A DNA stretch of 64,000 nucleotides from Myrica gale (taxonomy: Eukaryota > Streptophyta > Magnoliopsida > Fagales > Myricaceae). Position numbers and translations under genes: made by a program. Of the stretch, positions 24,201 through 36,300 are shown piece by piece; the first letter of the stretch is position 1, and each line of letters opens with the position of its first letter. The stretch is from NCBI GenBank assembly GCA_963930655.1, contig OZ005610.1, positions 2,857,001 to 2,921,000 on the forward strand. Direction: 5' to 3'. A model generated the notes under the pieces. That model ran no database searches. It was not told the DNA's origin and saw only the letters and a list, made by a program, of their open reading frames with translations.

Positions 24201-25834
24201 TAGAATATTCTATCTATCTAAAGAGACTTGAAATTGAATTATCAAATTATTTTCCGAAAGCTTTGAAAATAAGCAACTGTAAATGCTTGGAAATGGTCTT
24301 GAATAAAGATGTCTCTAATTAGGCTTAACAAGTCCAAGATTGTGTTAACCTTGAGGAGTTGATCTAAGTGATTAAGGTTTGGACTGTATTAGTATGCCCT
24401 TCTAAAATTTCAAAGGGAAATATGATATTTGGTCATTAGGTTTACAACACTTTTACGATTTAGTCATTAGGTTTCATTTTTTTACTAGATGGTCACTGAA
24501 AATATATAGTTGTTACGATTTCGTCTTTCTGTCGAACATCCGTTAATTTTTAATGGAATATAATGCGGTCAACCGCTACAATTTATCGTTACCACAACAG
24601 TAAACAAATCGGTCGACCGTTATTCCGGTTAAAAATTTAACAGAAATTTGACGGAAAGACTAAATCGTCACAACTATATATTCTTAGTGACCATTTAGTA
24701 AAAAATAAGCCTAGTAACTAAATCGTAAAAGTTAAATCTAGTGACAAAATATCAAATTTTTCAATTTCAAATTTAAAACTTCGTATATGGGACAAGAGAT
24801 TGTACAAATTTCGAAATTAATCGAGTTGTGCGTGTGTACAATGGATTAAAAAACAAAATATCCAAGATTGCGTTTCTCCCTCTTGTTATAGGTTCAATGC
24901 TCTTGATGATGAGTGGGAGAGAATATATGGTTATTTTTGTTTATTTGTTTCTAGAAAACGGAATAATAAATACAATATTACTTTGTTAAACGAAGGACAA
25001 ATTTGTTAAGAGTCGAGAAGTGTCTTCAAGTTAGTCAACACAGTGACAAATTTGGTAAGCCAATTTTGACTTAAAAATACCAAAAGTGTGCTTACTTTTT
25101 TTAGCAATCTATTAACTATTATTTTCATATATACGTTAATCTTAAGTTTTAGACATTTTAATTCAGGAAGGTTCAGAATTTTGTAGTCCGAGAGAGAGAG
25201 AGAGAGAGAAGGGGGGAGGTATAGCCGTCTATCACGGTGACACAAACACGCGCCGCAAACAGGGAGTGTGGAAGGTCGCTTTATTCCATCAGAAGACACA
25301 GAAAGATAAGGGACAGAGATTTTTAAAAGTGTTGGACAATGGACAGTGTGCGAAACAAACAAAGCAGTTGGAAGAAAAAGCAAACAGGCAAAAACACTGA
25401 ACAGCGAAAGCAAAGCTGAGAATGACGTGAAAACGAAAAAATGGTGCTGGTCTCTGCTTATTCTCATTCTGTCTGGTATTTGGGGTTTCTCTTATAAGCT
25501 TCCCCTGATCCCAATCCTAATCCCGAACCTCCAACAAATATTCCCACTCTCGCGTTTCCGAATAACAACAAACTAACGCGAACTGCTGAACCAGTGCAAA
25601 GGCTTTAACTTTAGTACTGTAACCTCCATGGCTCCACAGATGTCCTCTTGATCTCTTCGCTTTTGTCGCTTATTCTCATAAGCGGTACCGCACAGGGTAA
25701 GCTTGTTCTTGGCGTCGTAACATCTCGACGAACTGTTTTTTTCGTTTTTCAACTTTGAGTAGTTCTGTGTCGTTTGATAGTTTATTTTCTTCTGTATTTT
25801 TCTCGTTTGGTGGCGAAATATGAAGTGGGCGGGG
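21263..25834. other. Intergenic stretch and probable HB8 promoter/leader
   Basis: The left part is the TMX2 3' flank. No gene was found in the middle; the 129-codon minus-strand frame at 21773-22162 lacks any motif. A Mutator-like MITE occupies 24415-24762. A (GA)n tract (25190-25209) and several short upstream ATGs precede the HB8 start, as is common for class III HD-Zip leaders. Confidence 0.5.
24415..24762. mobile_element. Foldback MITE with 9-bp target duplication (Mutator-like)
   Basis: The arms of about 115 bp are inverted copies. The left begins GGGAAATATGATATTTGGTC; the right, read on the minus strand, begins GAAAAATTTGATATTTTGTC. A perfect 9-bp direct repeat AATTTCAAA flanks the element (24406-24414 and 24763-24771), the size expected for Mutator-like transposons. 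No coding capacity. It lies about 1.1 kb upstream of the HB8 start codon. Confidence 0.8.
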
Positions 25835-28800
25835 ATGATGACGGTGAGTTCGGCCTGCAAGGATGGTAATAAGGATGGAATGGACAACGGCAAGTATGTC
25901 CGGTACACGCCCGAGCAAGTTGAGGCTCTCGAAAGGCTCTATCATGAGTGCCCCAAGCCCAGCTCCATGCGTCGCCAACAGCTTATCCGGGAGTGTCCCA
26001 TTCTCTCCAACATCGAGACTAAGCAGATCAAAGTTTGGTTCCAGAATCGAAGGTATCCTACTTTGCAACTAGTTCTATTGTCCAGAATTGTATCCGGTTC
26101 GTGTTACTGCTTTCGTGTTTTGTAAAGAAGATGGAGGAGAAGTCAAGGAAAGAAAGTTTGAATGCGCTGCTGCAGTATGACGTTCTGCTTCTCGTATTGC
26201 CAAAAACTGCAAAACTCACCTCAAACTAGCAAAACGATTTCCTCATATCACAGAGGAAAACTGAGGGAAATCAAGTTTTAAGTTTACGCGTGTTTTATTT
26301 TGGTTTTAATCCAGAACTATCATAAATTCGTCGTAAAAGGTGGGTGATTTACACAAGGTGTTACAAGATCTTTATTAATCTGGTCTCGCCCACGCCGAGC
26401 ACAAGAATTAATGACTCTGCTCCTTTTAATCGCGTTCTTAGTGACTAAACGATTTTTCTGGTTTACCTGTGGGGATCAATGGATCATGATAGGGTTTTCT
26501 GTTGGCACAGATGTAGAGAGAAGCAGCGAAAAGAGGCATCACGTCTACAAGCTGTGAACAGGAAATTGACGGCGATGAATAAGCTTTTGATGGAGGAAAA
26601 TGATCGGCTGCAGAAGCAGGTGTCACAGCTGGTGTACGAGAACAGTTATTTCCGCCAACAGACACAAAATGTAGGGAATTGTAAAATTATTCACTTGTAT
26701 CATTTCCAGTCTGATTGGTTGCTTAATTGCTCAGGAAAACAAGGGAAATATAACTAATCAATTTTAATGTCTCAAGTTCTTCTCTTTTTTGGCTTACGGG
26801 GAAATGGAATTCACCACGTAATCCTGGTTAAATCTGATGTTTTCCTAGGTCCTATTAATTTGAAGGAACCAATTTTCAGAAAATTTAACCTTGTTTTAGA
26901 ACTTTTGTCAAGATTTTTTTTCTCGGTGGCCAAATACAGCCTTAAGTTTTAGATCATTTGGAAAACCTACCAAATCAGTTACATTCTCATCTTTCGTAAA
27001 CTGTGAGTTTGATTATCTTCCCGTGTCTCGCAGGCAACCCTCGCCACCACAGACACAAGTTGTGAGTCCGTGGTTACCAGTGGTCAGCACCATTTGACTC
27101 CTCAGCATCCACCACGGGATGCTAGCCCTGCAGGGTTAGTGGGAATGCTCGTTGTTGCTTCATTTTTTGTCCTGCTCTGCAAATTGCCTCCTCTTTCTTA
27201 TAGCTCATGCGATGTATTGGATGTTTTCTAGACTTATGTCCATTGCAGAGGAGACTTTAACAGAGTTTCTTTCAAAGGCCACCGGAACTGCTGTGGAGTG
27301 GGTCCAAATGCCTGGGATGAAGGTAACTGCTCTATTTCCTATCCTTGTGTTTTGAACCTCATCTCACTTATTCTCTGGCACTGTGAAGAAAAATTAATTG
27401 AATATGAGAGCCTTGCTGATCCTCTAAGCAACGCATTGCAAATCCAGATCTTTTATTTTTATTCACAAAATTTCCGTTTTTACCCCTTCTGCTTTTGTTT
27501 TTAGCTTTTAGTTTTAATTTTAATTTTTTAAACAAATATTTTTGCCTTCTTTGAGAAATGCAAGCAAATGTTGCTTTATTTTCTCCTATAGCATTGTCCG
27601 TGACTTGAAAAGATATAGCAATTCTAAGTATCCTGTTCAACAAATCTACAAAATCTTTTGTCCCTTGAGCACAATGAAACTTGATTTGCACTTTTATCCC
27701 GATGCACCAACTTAGCTCTTTGAGATAACTTTTACGTATCAATTACGTGCAATTTCCTAGAACTTATGCAATTTCCTTCACCTGTGCAGCCTGGTCCGGA
27801 TTCCATTGGAATCGTTGCTATTTCTCATGGTTGCACTGGAGTGGCAGCTCGTGCATGTGGCCTTGTTGGTCTAGAACCCACAAGAGTATGTTCCCCTGGT
27901 CCTTAAAACATTATTCCACTTGAAGACCTATAGAAAGTTTTAACTCACCACATCTAATACAGGTCGGTGAAATCCTCAAAGATCGGCGTTCATGGTTCCG
28001 TGGTTGCCGAGCTGTGGATGTTTTAAATGTGTTGTCCACTGCAAATGGTGGAACCATTGAACTACTTTACATGCAGGTAGGTGCTAGTATTTTTTGGTGG
28101 CCGTTTCTGATTTAGTAGTAATTATAGAGTAGGTTTGTTCACAAACTTAGGATTTCTCTGCTTCATTCAGCTCTATGCACCTACAACTTTGGCACCGGCT
28201 CGCGATTTGTGGTTGCTGCGCTACACATCTGTTTTGGAGGATGGTAGTCTTGTGGTATGTGCTCCTGCTTCTTATTTTACAAGCACCGACATCTATGGTG
28301 TTTTCTTTTTTTCTTTTTTTTTCATGCATTACTGTCTGAAACTTACTGCGGTTATGATTTTGTGATGGATATTAGGTCTGTGAAAGATCACTCAACAACA
28401 CTCAGAATGGTCCAACCATGCCATCGGTGCAACAATTTGTGAGAGCAGAAATGCTGCCAAGTGGCTATCTGATTAGACCTTGTGAAGGTGGTGGATCAAT
28501 TATTCATATGGTTGATCATATGGATCTAGAGGTGTGTAAATTTTCTTGCATTGTATAATAAGAAAACTCATTCCTTTGGGTACTTAATAGTTTGACTTGA
28601 TGTTTGCTTAAACTAGCCTTGGAGCGTACCTGAAGTGTTGCGTCCACTTTACGAGTCATCAACCCTACTTGCTCAGAAGACAACAATGGCGGTAAGACTT
28701 TATTTTAAAATTGTGAATATTTATAACCATAAGTTCTAGGAAATTGCATATTTACTGGTGAAGGAAGAGAACGAAATCTTGTTGCTGAACAATTCCATAA

Positions 28801-31800
28801 ATGAAATTGTACTGAATCCAGTAAATCAGGAAGAGAACGAAATCTTGTTCACTGAGTTATAGAAAAATGGTTGTAAGACTCATTTTCCTGTTCTTCCTTT
28901 TTTTTATTCTGATATTTTTTATTTGTGTTCTCTTCCTGTGACTGCAAAGATCTTGTGCTCTGTTATAACATTGTCATTTTCACTCAGGCATTACGCCATT
29001 TGAGGCAGATCTCTCAAGAAGTTTCTCAGCCAAATGTCACTGGTTGGGGCAGGAGACCTGCAGCTCTACGCGCACTTAGTCAGAGATTGAGCAAGTACAA
29101 TTTTTTTCTCTATTCAAATTTCCATCGATGGTTAATGAGCTTTGATCTTTGGGATCTAACAAATCCAACTGTACAGGGGCTTTAATGAAGCAGTAAATGG
29201 GTTTACGGATGAGGGATGGTCTATGTTAGAAAGTGATGGTGTAGATGATGTTACTGTTCTTGTAAACTCATCTCCTGCCAAGATGGTGGGGGGGAGTCTT
29301 TCTTATGCCAATGGATTTTCGGCTATGAGCAATGCAGTTCTATGTGCAAAAGCGTCCATGTTATTGCAAGTAAGGATAGCATATTAAGAAATCAAGTCCT
29401 GTACTAAATGCCAAGTAGAATTTGTACTCCAAACCATTGGGACAACTAGGGGTTATTAACTAAGGAGCATGCAAATCCTAAGGTCATGACTCATGCTTTC
29501 TTTTTATTCTTGTAGAATGTGCCTCCTGCAGTACTTCTTAGATTCCTGCGAGAACACCGGTCAGAGTGGGCAGACAGCAGTATTGATGCATATTCAGCTG
29601 CTGCCATTAAGGCTGGACCTTGTAACTTACCAGGAGTTCGAACTGGAAGTTTTGGGGGTCAGGTCATTCTTCCTCTAGCTCACACTATTGAGCATGAAGA
29701 GGCAAGTGATTCAGTACTATTTTCCCAGAAAAGAAAACAAAAAATAGTTTTTTTTTCATTCTTGGGGCTACTAGTGTGTGCCATCATATGATTTTTCATT
29801 CCTAATTCTTAAAAATTTAGTAAAGTTTTCTTTTTCAAAAACAGTTTATGGAGGTCATTAAGCTTGAAAGTATGGGCCACTATCGTGAGGATATGATTAT
29901 GGCTGGTGACATCTTCCTCTTGCAAGTAAGTGTTATTCTTCCTTTAGTTTATCTTGTCATTAAGAAAACCTCGCCTTTTCGATTAATCAGAGGATAGGAT
30001 TCTCACATATCGTAAAAAATAGGGAAGAAATATGGAAGCCGTTCGCAGTCTGTGTAATAGAACAGTCTTCTGTGTTAAAGGTTTCCGCCTTGAGATTTAC
30101 TTCTATACCAAGGAATGGTATACAATTGGATGTTAGGTTTTGGACTTGATTTGGTGATCAGAATCAAGACCCAATTCTTGGACTTCTGGTGACAGTAACA
30201 TCCATGAGCCACTTTTACTAAGAAGTTGGAGTCTTGAACCTCATTCTCTTCTGGGAATGTGTGGTTATACAGCTGTAGGTTTTGGTTCTAGTTGTCATGA
30301 CCTTTTGAGTTGCTGAATAGTTCTGAACCCTATTAATTGCTAATTAAACTTGGTCATGGTTGCATTTTTCTGTAGCTTTGTAGTGGAGTGGATGAGAATG
30401 CTGTTGGCACATGCGCTGAACTCGTCTTTGCTCCCATTGATGCCTCTTTTTCTGATGACGCACCTATTATACCTTCCGGTTTCCGCATTATTCCTATTGA
30501 TTCTGGAATTGTAAGTTTTATTAGATAACCTGACCTTTTATCTTTTATCGTGGCTTTATTTTACGATTTTTGTTTGAGATGTTTGTTTCATTCTTAACTT
30601 TTTCATAATCTATGATGCAGGATGCCTCCAGCCCAAACCGTACGCTGGACCTTGCCTCTGCTCTTGAAGTTGGACCCACTGGAAACAAAGCATCTGGCGA
30701 AAATCCTGGTCACTGTGGAAGCACCAAATCTGTGATGACAATAGCATTCCAATTTGCATTTGAAATCCACCTTCAAGACAATGTAGCAGCCATGGCTCGA
30801 CAATATGTCCGGAGTATTATAGCATCCGTACAGAGGGTGGCATTGGCGCTGTCTCCATCTCGCTTTGGATCTCATACTGGTCTTTGGTCCCTACCTGGCA
30901 CGCCTGAAGCTCACACACTTGCTCAATGGATCTGTCACAGCTATAGGTGTGTAAATGAAGTCTTTTATCATGTATCATTATACTTATTATCTGAACCAAG
31001 ATTAAGTTGTTTCTTTGGTATGGAATTTCTAACTGCATGTTATGCTCTATATAATTGTCAACAGTTTGTTAATTTTACGGTGAGAACAATAAGAGAGACG
31101 TAGGATAAAGTACTAGATGAACATGCAAAAACTCACCGTTTCTATGAAAAGACAGGAGAAACAAAATTTGATACAGGTTTCTGACACTCTCTCACAACAA
31201 AGGGTTAGCAATTTAATACATATATCCAAAAAAAAATCCTTTACTTGATTGGCACCCATCATAAGTTGCTTATGTACGCAATCCTGTTTGTATGCATATA
31301 ATGACTTGTTTGGTCTTCAGGGGGATGGGTTTGTTTATCAGTTCATAATATAATTCCTCTGTGAATATCCTTGTGGAACTTGGAATAAATTTTATCTTTC
31401 CTAGTAGTTGGTCGTAAAGCCACGTTATGTGGGAACTTGCCCTAGATCCTGTTGGGAAATTATTTCAACTCCAAGAGTGAGAAAGAAATACCAATGTATA
31501 TTTTGTTTTGATCTTCTTTACAGGTGCTATCTAGGGGTTGAACTACTTAAAAGTGAAGACAGTGAATCCATTCTCAAAAGTCTTTGGCATCACTCAGATG
31601 CAGTATTGTGCTGCTCTTTGAAGGTATTTCTTTAATTTGAGTCCAGAAAACTTTCTACTTTTCCTGCTTATGTTCATGTTTACATGATGTTTGCTCTTTA
31701 GAGTAGTTTCTGAGCTTTCACTTCCATGATAGATAATGAAATTTTCACGGTTCTTTGTGATTGATTACCTGTCCACCCAATTAAAGGATTTGCTTTTGTT

Positions 31801-33356
31801 AGATTCCTGCCAGAACATGTGGCAAACTTGACATGCTACAAAATCCTATGAGAATTTATCTCCAGAACATAAGCTGTGGGGGAATACATAATTATGAACC
31901 TGTAGTGCAATTGTGAACTTTTTTTTAGGAACTTAATCTTCGAGGGGCGTCGGCTTGCCCACTATCCTTGTGCATGGATAGAAAATGGTGCCACAGATGT
32001 AGTTTATCGAAGGAAAGATCCTCGCGAAGCATATGAGGTTGCTCCCTTGACACTTTGTGCTCAAGGAAATACCTAGTTTACTATTGTCTGCTGATCATCA
32101 ATCTTTATGTCTGCAAGAAATGTTTTTCTTTGTATTTTTTTAATGTAGTTATGTTATATTTTTTTAATTAATGAAGTAAAGTTAACTATGTTATATCTTT
32201 TCGTCTATTTCTTCATCTTTCACATTATTGACTAACAAGAATTGTAATTAATTTTGTACTATACGCAGGCACTGCCAGTTTTTACATTCGCAAATCAGGC
32301 AGGTCTCGACATGCTTGAGACAACGCTGGTTGCTCTTCAAGACATTACTCTAGAAAGGATTTTTGATGACAATGGAAGGAAAACCCTGTGCTCAGAGTTT
32401 CCACAGATAATGCAGCAGGTAGAATTCTTTGGAATACACCTGAAAAGTCTTGATTTTCTTTGCTACAAAAAAGATCCACTAAATGTATAACTATATCAAA
32501 GGAAAACGAAATAATATGTAAAAAAAATATAAAAAAGGACTCCATTAGTTGTTTGATAGACGAAAAAGAAGATAACAGAGGAAGGTTGAAACTTCTAAAA
32601 AAAAATCAACTAGGAGGAAACGAATTTTTCTCCTCTCCATTTTGCTAAGCAAACCAACATATAAATTGTCATTTCATTTTACTATCTTCTATGAACCACT
32701 CGGAACGTTCAAATTTCTTTTGTTTATATGACAGGGAAATTATGTCCATAAAAAAAACGAATATAAGCTAGAAAAGATGTAACGAATAAAAGCTAGAAAA
32801 GATGTAATATATGAACATACAAATAGAGGAGACTGGACCATGGCCATAGATTCAGGATGCTAGAGGGAATAGTAGACAACATGGGCAATAGAAGAGATGC
32901 AAGGGACTAATTCTAGATATGTAAGGACACCCACAAGGAAGCTAATGATGTAGATCTATGTGGCATGACCTTGAAAAGTATGTGATGGAGAAAAGAAAAA
33001 ATATTCACGTAGATGTTGAAAAAACAAAGGAAAAACAGTTTCCTCTGGATCCTGAAATGAAGAACGTGCCTTCTGGATGAAGTTATTAACAGTTTTAACA
33101 AGGAGGGAAATGTTGTTACGTGAATTGAAGATATTTTTCCGTATGTTACTCTTGGCTTGGTATGTTAGATTAATCTTTCTCTTCTTTTTTGTTTTGTTCA
33201 TCGGAGCAGGGTTTTATGTGTCTTCAAGGTGGTATTTGCTTGTCTAGCATGGGGAGGCCGGTCTCCTACGAGAGAGCAGTGGCGTGGAAGGTGTTGAACG
33301 AGGAAGAGAGTGCTCACTGTATCTGCTTCATGTTCATCAACTGGTCTTTCGTCTGA
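25835..33356 (+). CDS. HB8: Class III HD-Zip transcription factor, ATHB8 type
   Basis: This nuclear regulator controls procambium and xylem development. Eighteen exons: 25835-26052, 26511-26670, 27034-27134, 27232-27322, 27790-27885, 27963-28076, 28171-28254, 28376-28531, 28617-28691, 28988-29094, 29177-29369, 29516-29701, 29845-29925, 30376-30510, 30621-30946, 31524-31623, 32269-32418 and 33210-33356 (839 residues). The homeodomain (about 19-80) contains KQIKVWFQNRRCREKQRKEA. The leucine zipper (about 84-125), START domain (about 160-380) and C-terminal MEKHLA domain (to FMFINWSFV) follow. TDTSCESVVTSGQHHLTPQH, QEVSQPNVTGWGRRPAALRA and SYRCYLGVELLK favour ATHB8 over ATHB15, PHB or REV. Starting at the upstream in-frame ATG (25820) would add five residues; MMTVSSACKDG resembles the family start better. 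NIETKQ replaces the usual NIEPKQ. Intron 12 uses a GC donor. miR165/166 control is expected. Confidence 0.96.
27312..27799 (+). promoter_or_regulatory. miR165/166 target site, split by intron 4
   Basis: Exon 4 ends with CTGGGATGAAG (27312-27322) and exon 5 begins with CCTGGTCCGG (27790-27799). Spliced together they form the 21-nt site, encoding part of PGMKPGPDS in the START domain, that miR165/166 cleaves in class III HD-Zip mRNAs. The site exists only in spliced RNA, as in Arabidopsis relatives. The sequence matches the conserved family site; cleavage itself is inferred. Confidence 0.93.
29702..29844 (+). other. GC-AG intron (intron 12) of the HB8-like gene
   Basis: Exon 12 ends GAAGAG and the next bases are GCAAGT. 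A GT donor nearby would break the HEEFMEVIKLE frame, so the donor must be GC. The surrounding AG/GCAAGT matches the strong consensus needed for GC donors. The acceptor is AAAACAG at 29838-29844. Confidence 0.85.
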
Positions 33357-36300
33357 AACTTTGGATAGAGCATTGGACGCTGAGTAGGTATAGTGAAAGA
33401 CTAGATGTTCACTGTCGTCTTGGTATATTAGAAACCCAAAAACTGGCTTTATGCTGTTATGAACAGGCTGCACCGAAAGGCATCTGGGACCCCATTTTTG
33501 GTCATCTTTTTGTTCGCTTTTTGCTATATTTATGAATCCTTGTTCATCCTAGTTTCCTTTCTATTCTTGAACGTCACATCACTGTTTATTAACTTTATTG
33601 AAGAACCATTAGCGCCTAGCTACAGAAGAAGCAGGAGTTGGTTCAAAATGTTGGTTACACATTGTAGTTAAACCAACCCGCTTACTTCTGTGTCTACCTC
33701 TTGGGCAAGCGTTCTGCAATATCTCCGTTTCGGTGATTCAGCATAGTTGCTATTTATCAATTGGAACTTGGGAGTTGGGACCCACACAACCATGAACTAC
33801 CAAGCCGATTGACCTGACTTCATCAGTTGCATACTGCTGCGGATTTACGTAGATTTTTTTTATCAACAGGGGATGCTAAAAGATAAGCTGAAAATCTTTT
33901 GACTTAATTTTCAGCTGGAGGGCACGGGAAGTCTTCGGCTAGTTCCCTTCCTGACTGTTCAACTTGGACGAGTGTGTCCTGTAATTTACTGAAAACAATC
34001 TCAAATATTTGCCTATAGAAAAGCTCAAAATATATTTTCACAATCTGGTTGAGAGAAGAACTACTAACCAACTACCGACTCTGAGACTCCCAGAATCATA
34101 TAAGCAATGTGCATGTTCTCTGCTTGAAAATTCATTCCAAAGGGAAAGCGACAGGTTCGCTGATTTTTTTTTTTTTTTGCGATGATTTGACACAATGCCA
34201 ATTTAAAGAAGTCCTAATAAGCAACTACCGAACATCAGCGACAGGCCGTTGCCACCCTCCTTCCCCACCCCCAAATACGCTCAATTTGGTTGATCAACTG
34301 TTGCAGAGACTTCAAGTCCTTACCTCGATCCAAAAAGCAATTGGCGAATCGGCCGATGAAAATCTTGATTTGCTAGTGCGCAATAATCCTATTCGTCCCA
34401 TCTGAGGTGAGAGTGACAATTGAAATAAGGTCACCAGCACTAACAACTCTCTTTTGGCTTTGAACTCCAATCACTAAGTACTACTTCACTCTTAGATCCT
34501 TCACACAGTCATCAGATAATGAGTTGAGAGCGATATTTCCTTTAGGCCACTTAGCCTCTAACAAATTGTTTTGTCTAGGCTCTACTACCCCTTCCAAATT
34601 TTGGAAAGTGACAGCAAGTTTTATCTCTTTCCATTAAGGGCTTCTTTTGTCTACTCCAGAACCCACTTCATAATATCCGAATCCATTGTCACTTCTAGTG
34701 GGCAAGGAATTAACCCATTTCAACATGAACTTCAATCCATCCCTTCCAGATGTCAAGTCTAATTCTTTGTATATTTGTTTTGCTTTAGTTGTCCCAAAGT
34801 TTCTTTATCTGTGACCCACCACCATTTTGGAGTGCAGAACAAATTTACCAAATGGGCAGGGCATAATCACACTATGCAGCTCGTGATAATTAAAATCTGT
34901 CTCTCTAATGGGTCTCCTATTCATACTGCCACTCCACAAGATGGTTATATACTTTTCCAGCTTGTACATGCTCTGCTATATACTTTTCCAGCTTGTACAT
35001 GCTCTGCTTAGATGCATGACCAAGCATTTATCAACCAAAGTGTACTTAGAAATGCATTCACATCATATCAGGAAAGAAAAAGTTCCTGTTTTTTCTTTTC
35101 CTCTCCTAAGCACGAAGAAAAAAGTTCTTTAATCACGCAGCAAGATTTCCGGACTATTTTCTCCACCCCGAAATCGGTATAATAATGCGTGTGAGGGCAA
35201 CGTTATTACAATATATGATGGGATGCAAGTGTATCTGATTATTGTGATCACATTAAAACTCGAGACAGAACAACTGTCCTATATGAGATAAACAGATATT
35301 GTAAACTTTTGAAGATATGATTTACGAGTAAAGCAAAAAAAAAACTTCAATAACATCAACTTTCTTTGCCCCACGAATCAAAGGACAATAGTTGAGAAGA
35401 GAGAGGGAGGGGAGATTGGAGCTTTCTTCTGTAAAAAGAATGAAGCCAAAGAGCCTTTTGCATGGTCTCCAAGAACTATGATTGAAATCTTGAGGCTTTT
35501 GAGACGAAAAGAATTCGCATATCATGTCCATGACAGCAAAATCAAGCTGGTTGGCTCCTTGTAATGTCAGCTAATTTATATTATATGCTTAGACTGGTCT
35601 TTATGGTGGAATCTTCTAACCATGTAATCCCATCCATCAGTTCAGACTGAGCAAAAGGGCAAAGGGTTCTTGTCACTACCATCATTGTGTAGATGGGAAT
35701 AGAAGGAAAATTTAGAGAGGACAAAGAAAAGGGAGAATATCCTAAGCACCATCATTGCAGCCTAGAAGGAAAGGTGGGTCACAAGAAAGGTTGTGGCCAA
35801 TCTTGGTTGGAAAGAGCCCCATCCAAACATTTTCTCCTTTTTCACTTAAGTGGAGTACGTTTAGTGCTCGCATATCACAAATTATACTGAACACGATTAG
35901 ATATTAATCTAAGGTGGCTCTCTTCCTGTGCATTTTCCTTCTTTGCTGTTTTGATATTAGTACAATTGAACGCAAATTAGTGCTCCTTTTTACTGTCAAG
36001 AGGACTTCTAAGTTGAAGAGTGATGTTTCCAGGGGATTAAGGTAAGCAACGAGAAAATTAGAGAGCACAACAAAACAAAACAGAGAAGCCTATTTAGTTT
36101 GTTGATTTCGAGTTTTGGATTGCAACAGCTTGAACTTTGGAAACATTTACTGGAGAGATCCAAGTCACGGACCAAATAATGACAGCTTTAAGTAGAATCC
36201 ATGTTTTATTAAAAAAGATAGTACAATATAGAACCTCATTGTTTATGGACTTGTAATCATTACTTGAACCCACACCATCTGGCCCAGAGGGAAGAGATGT

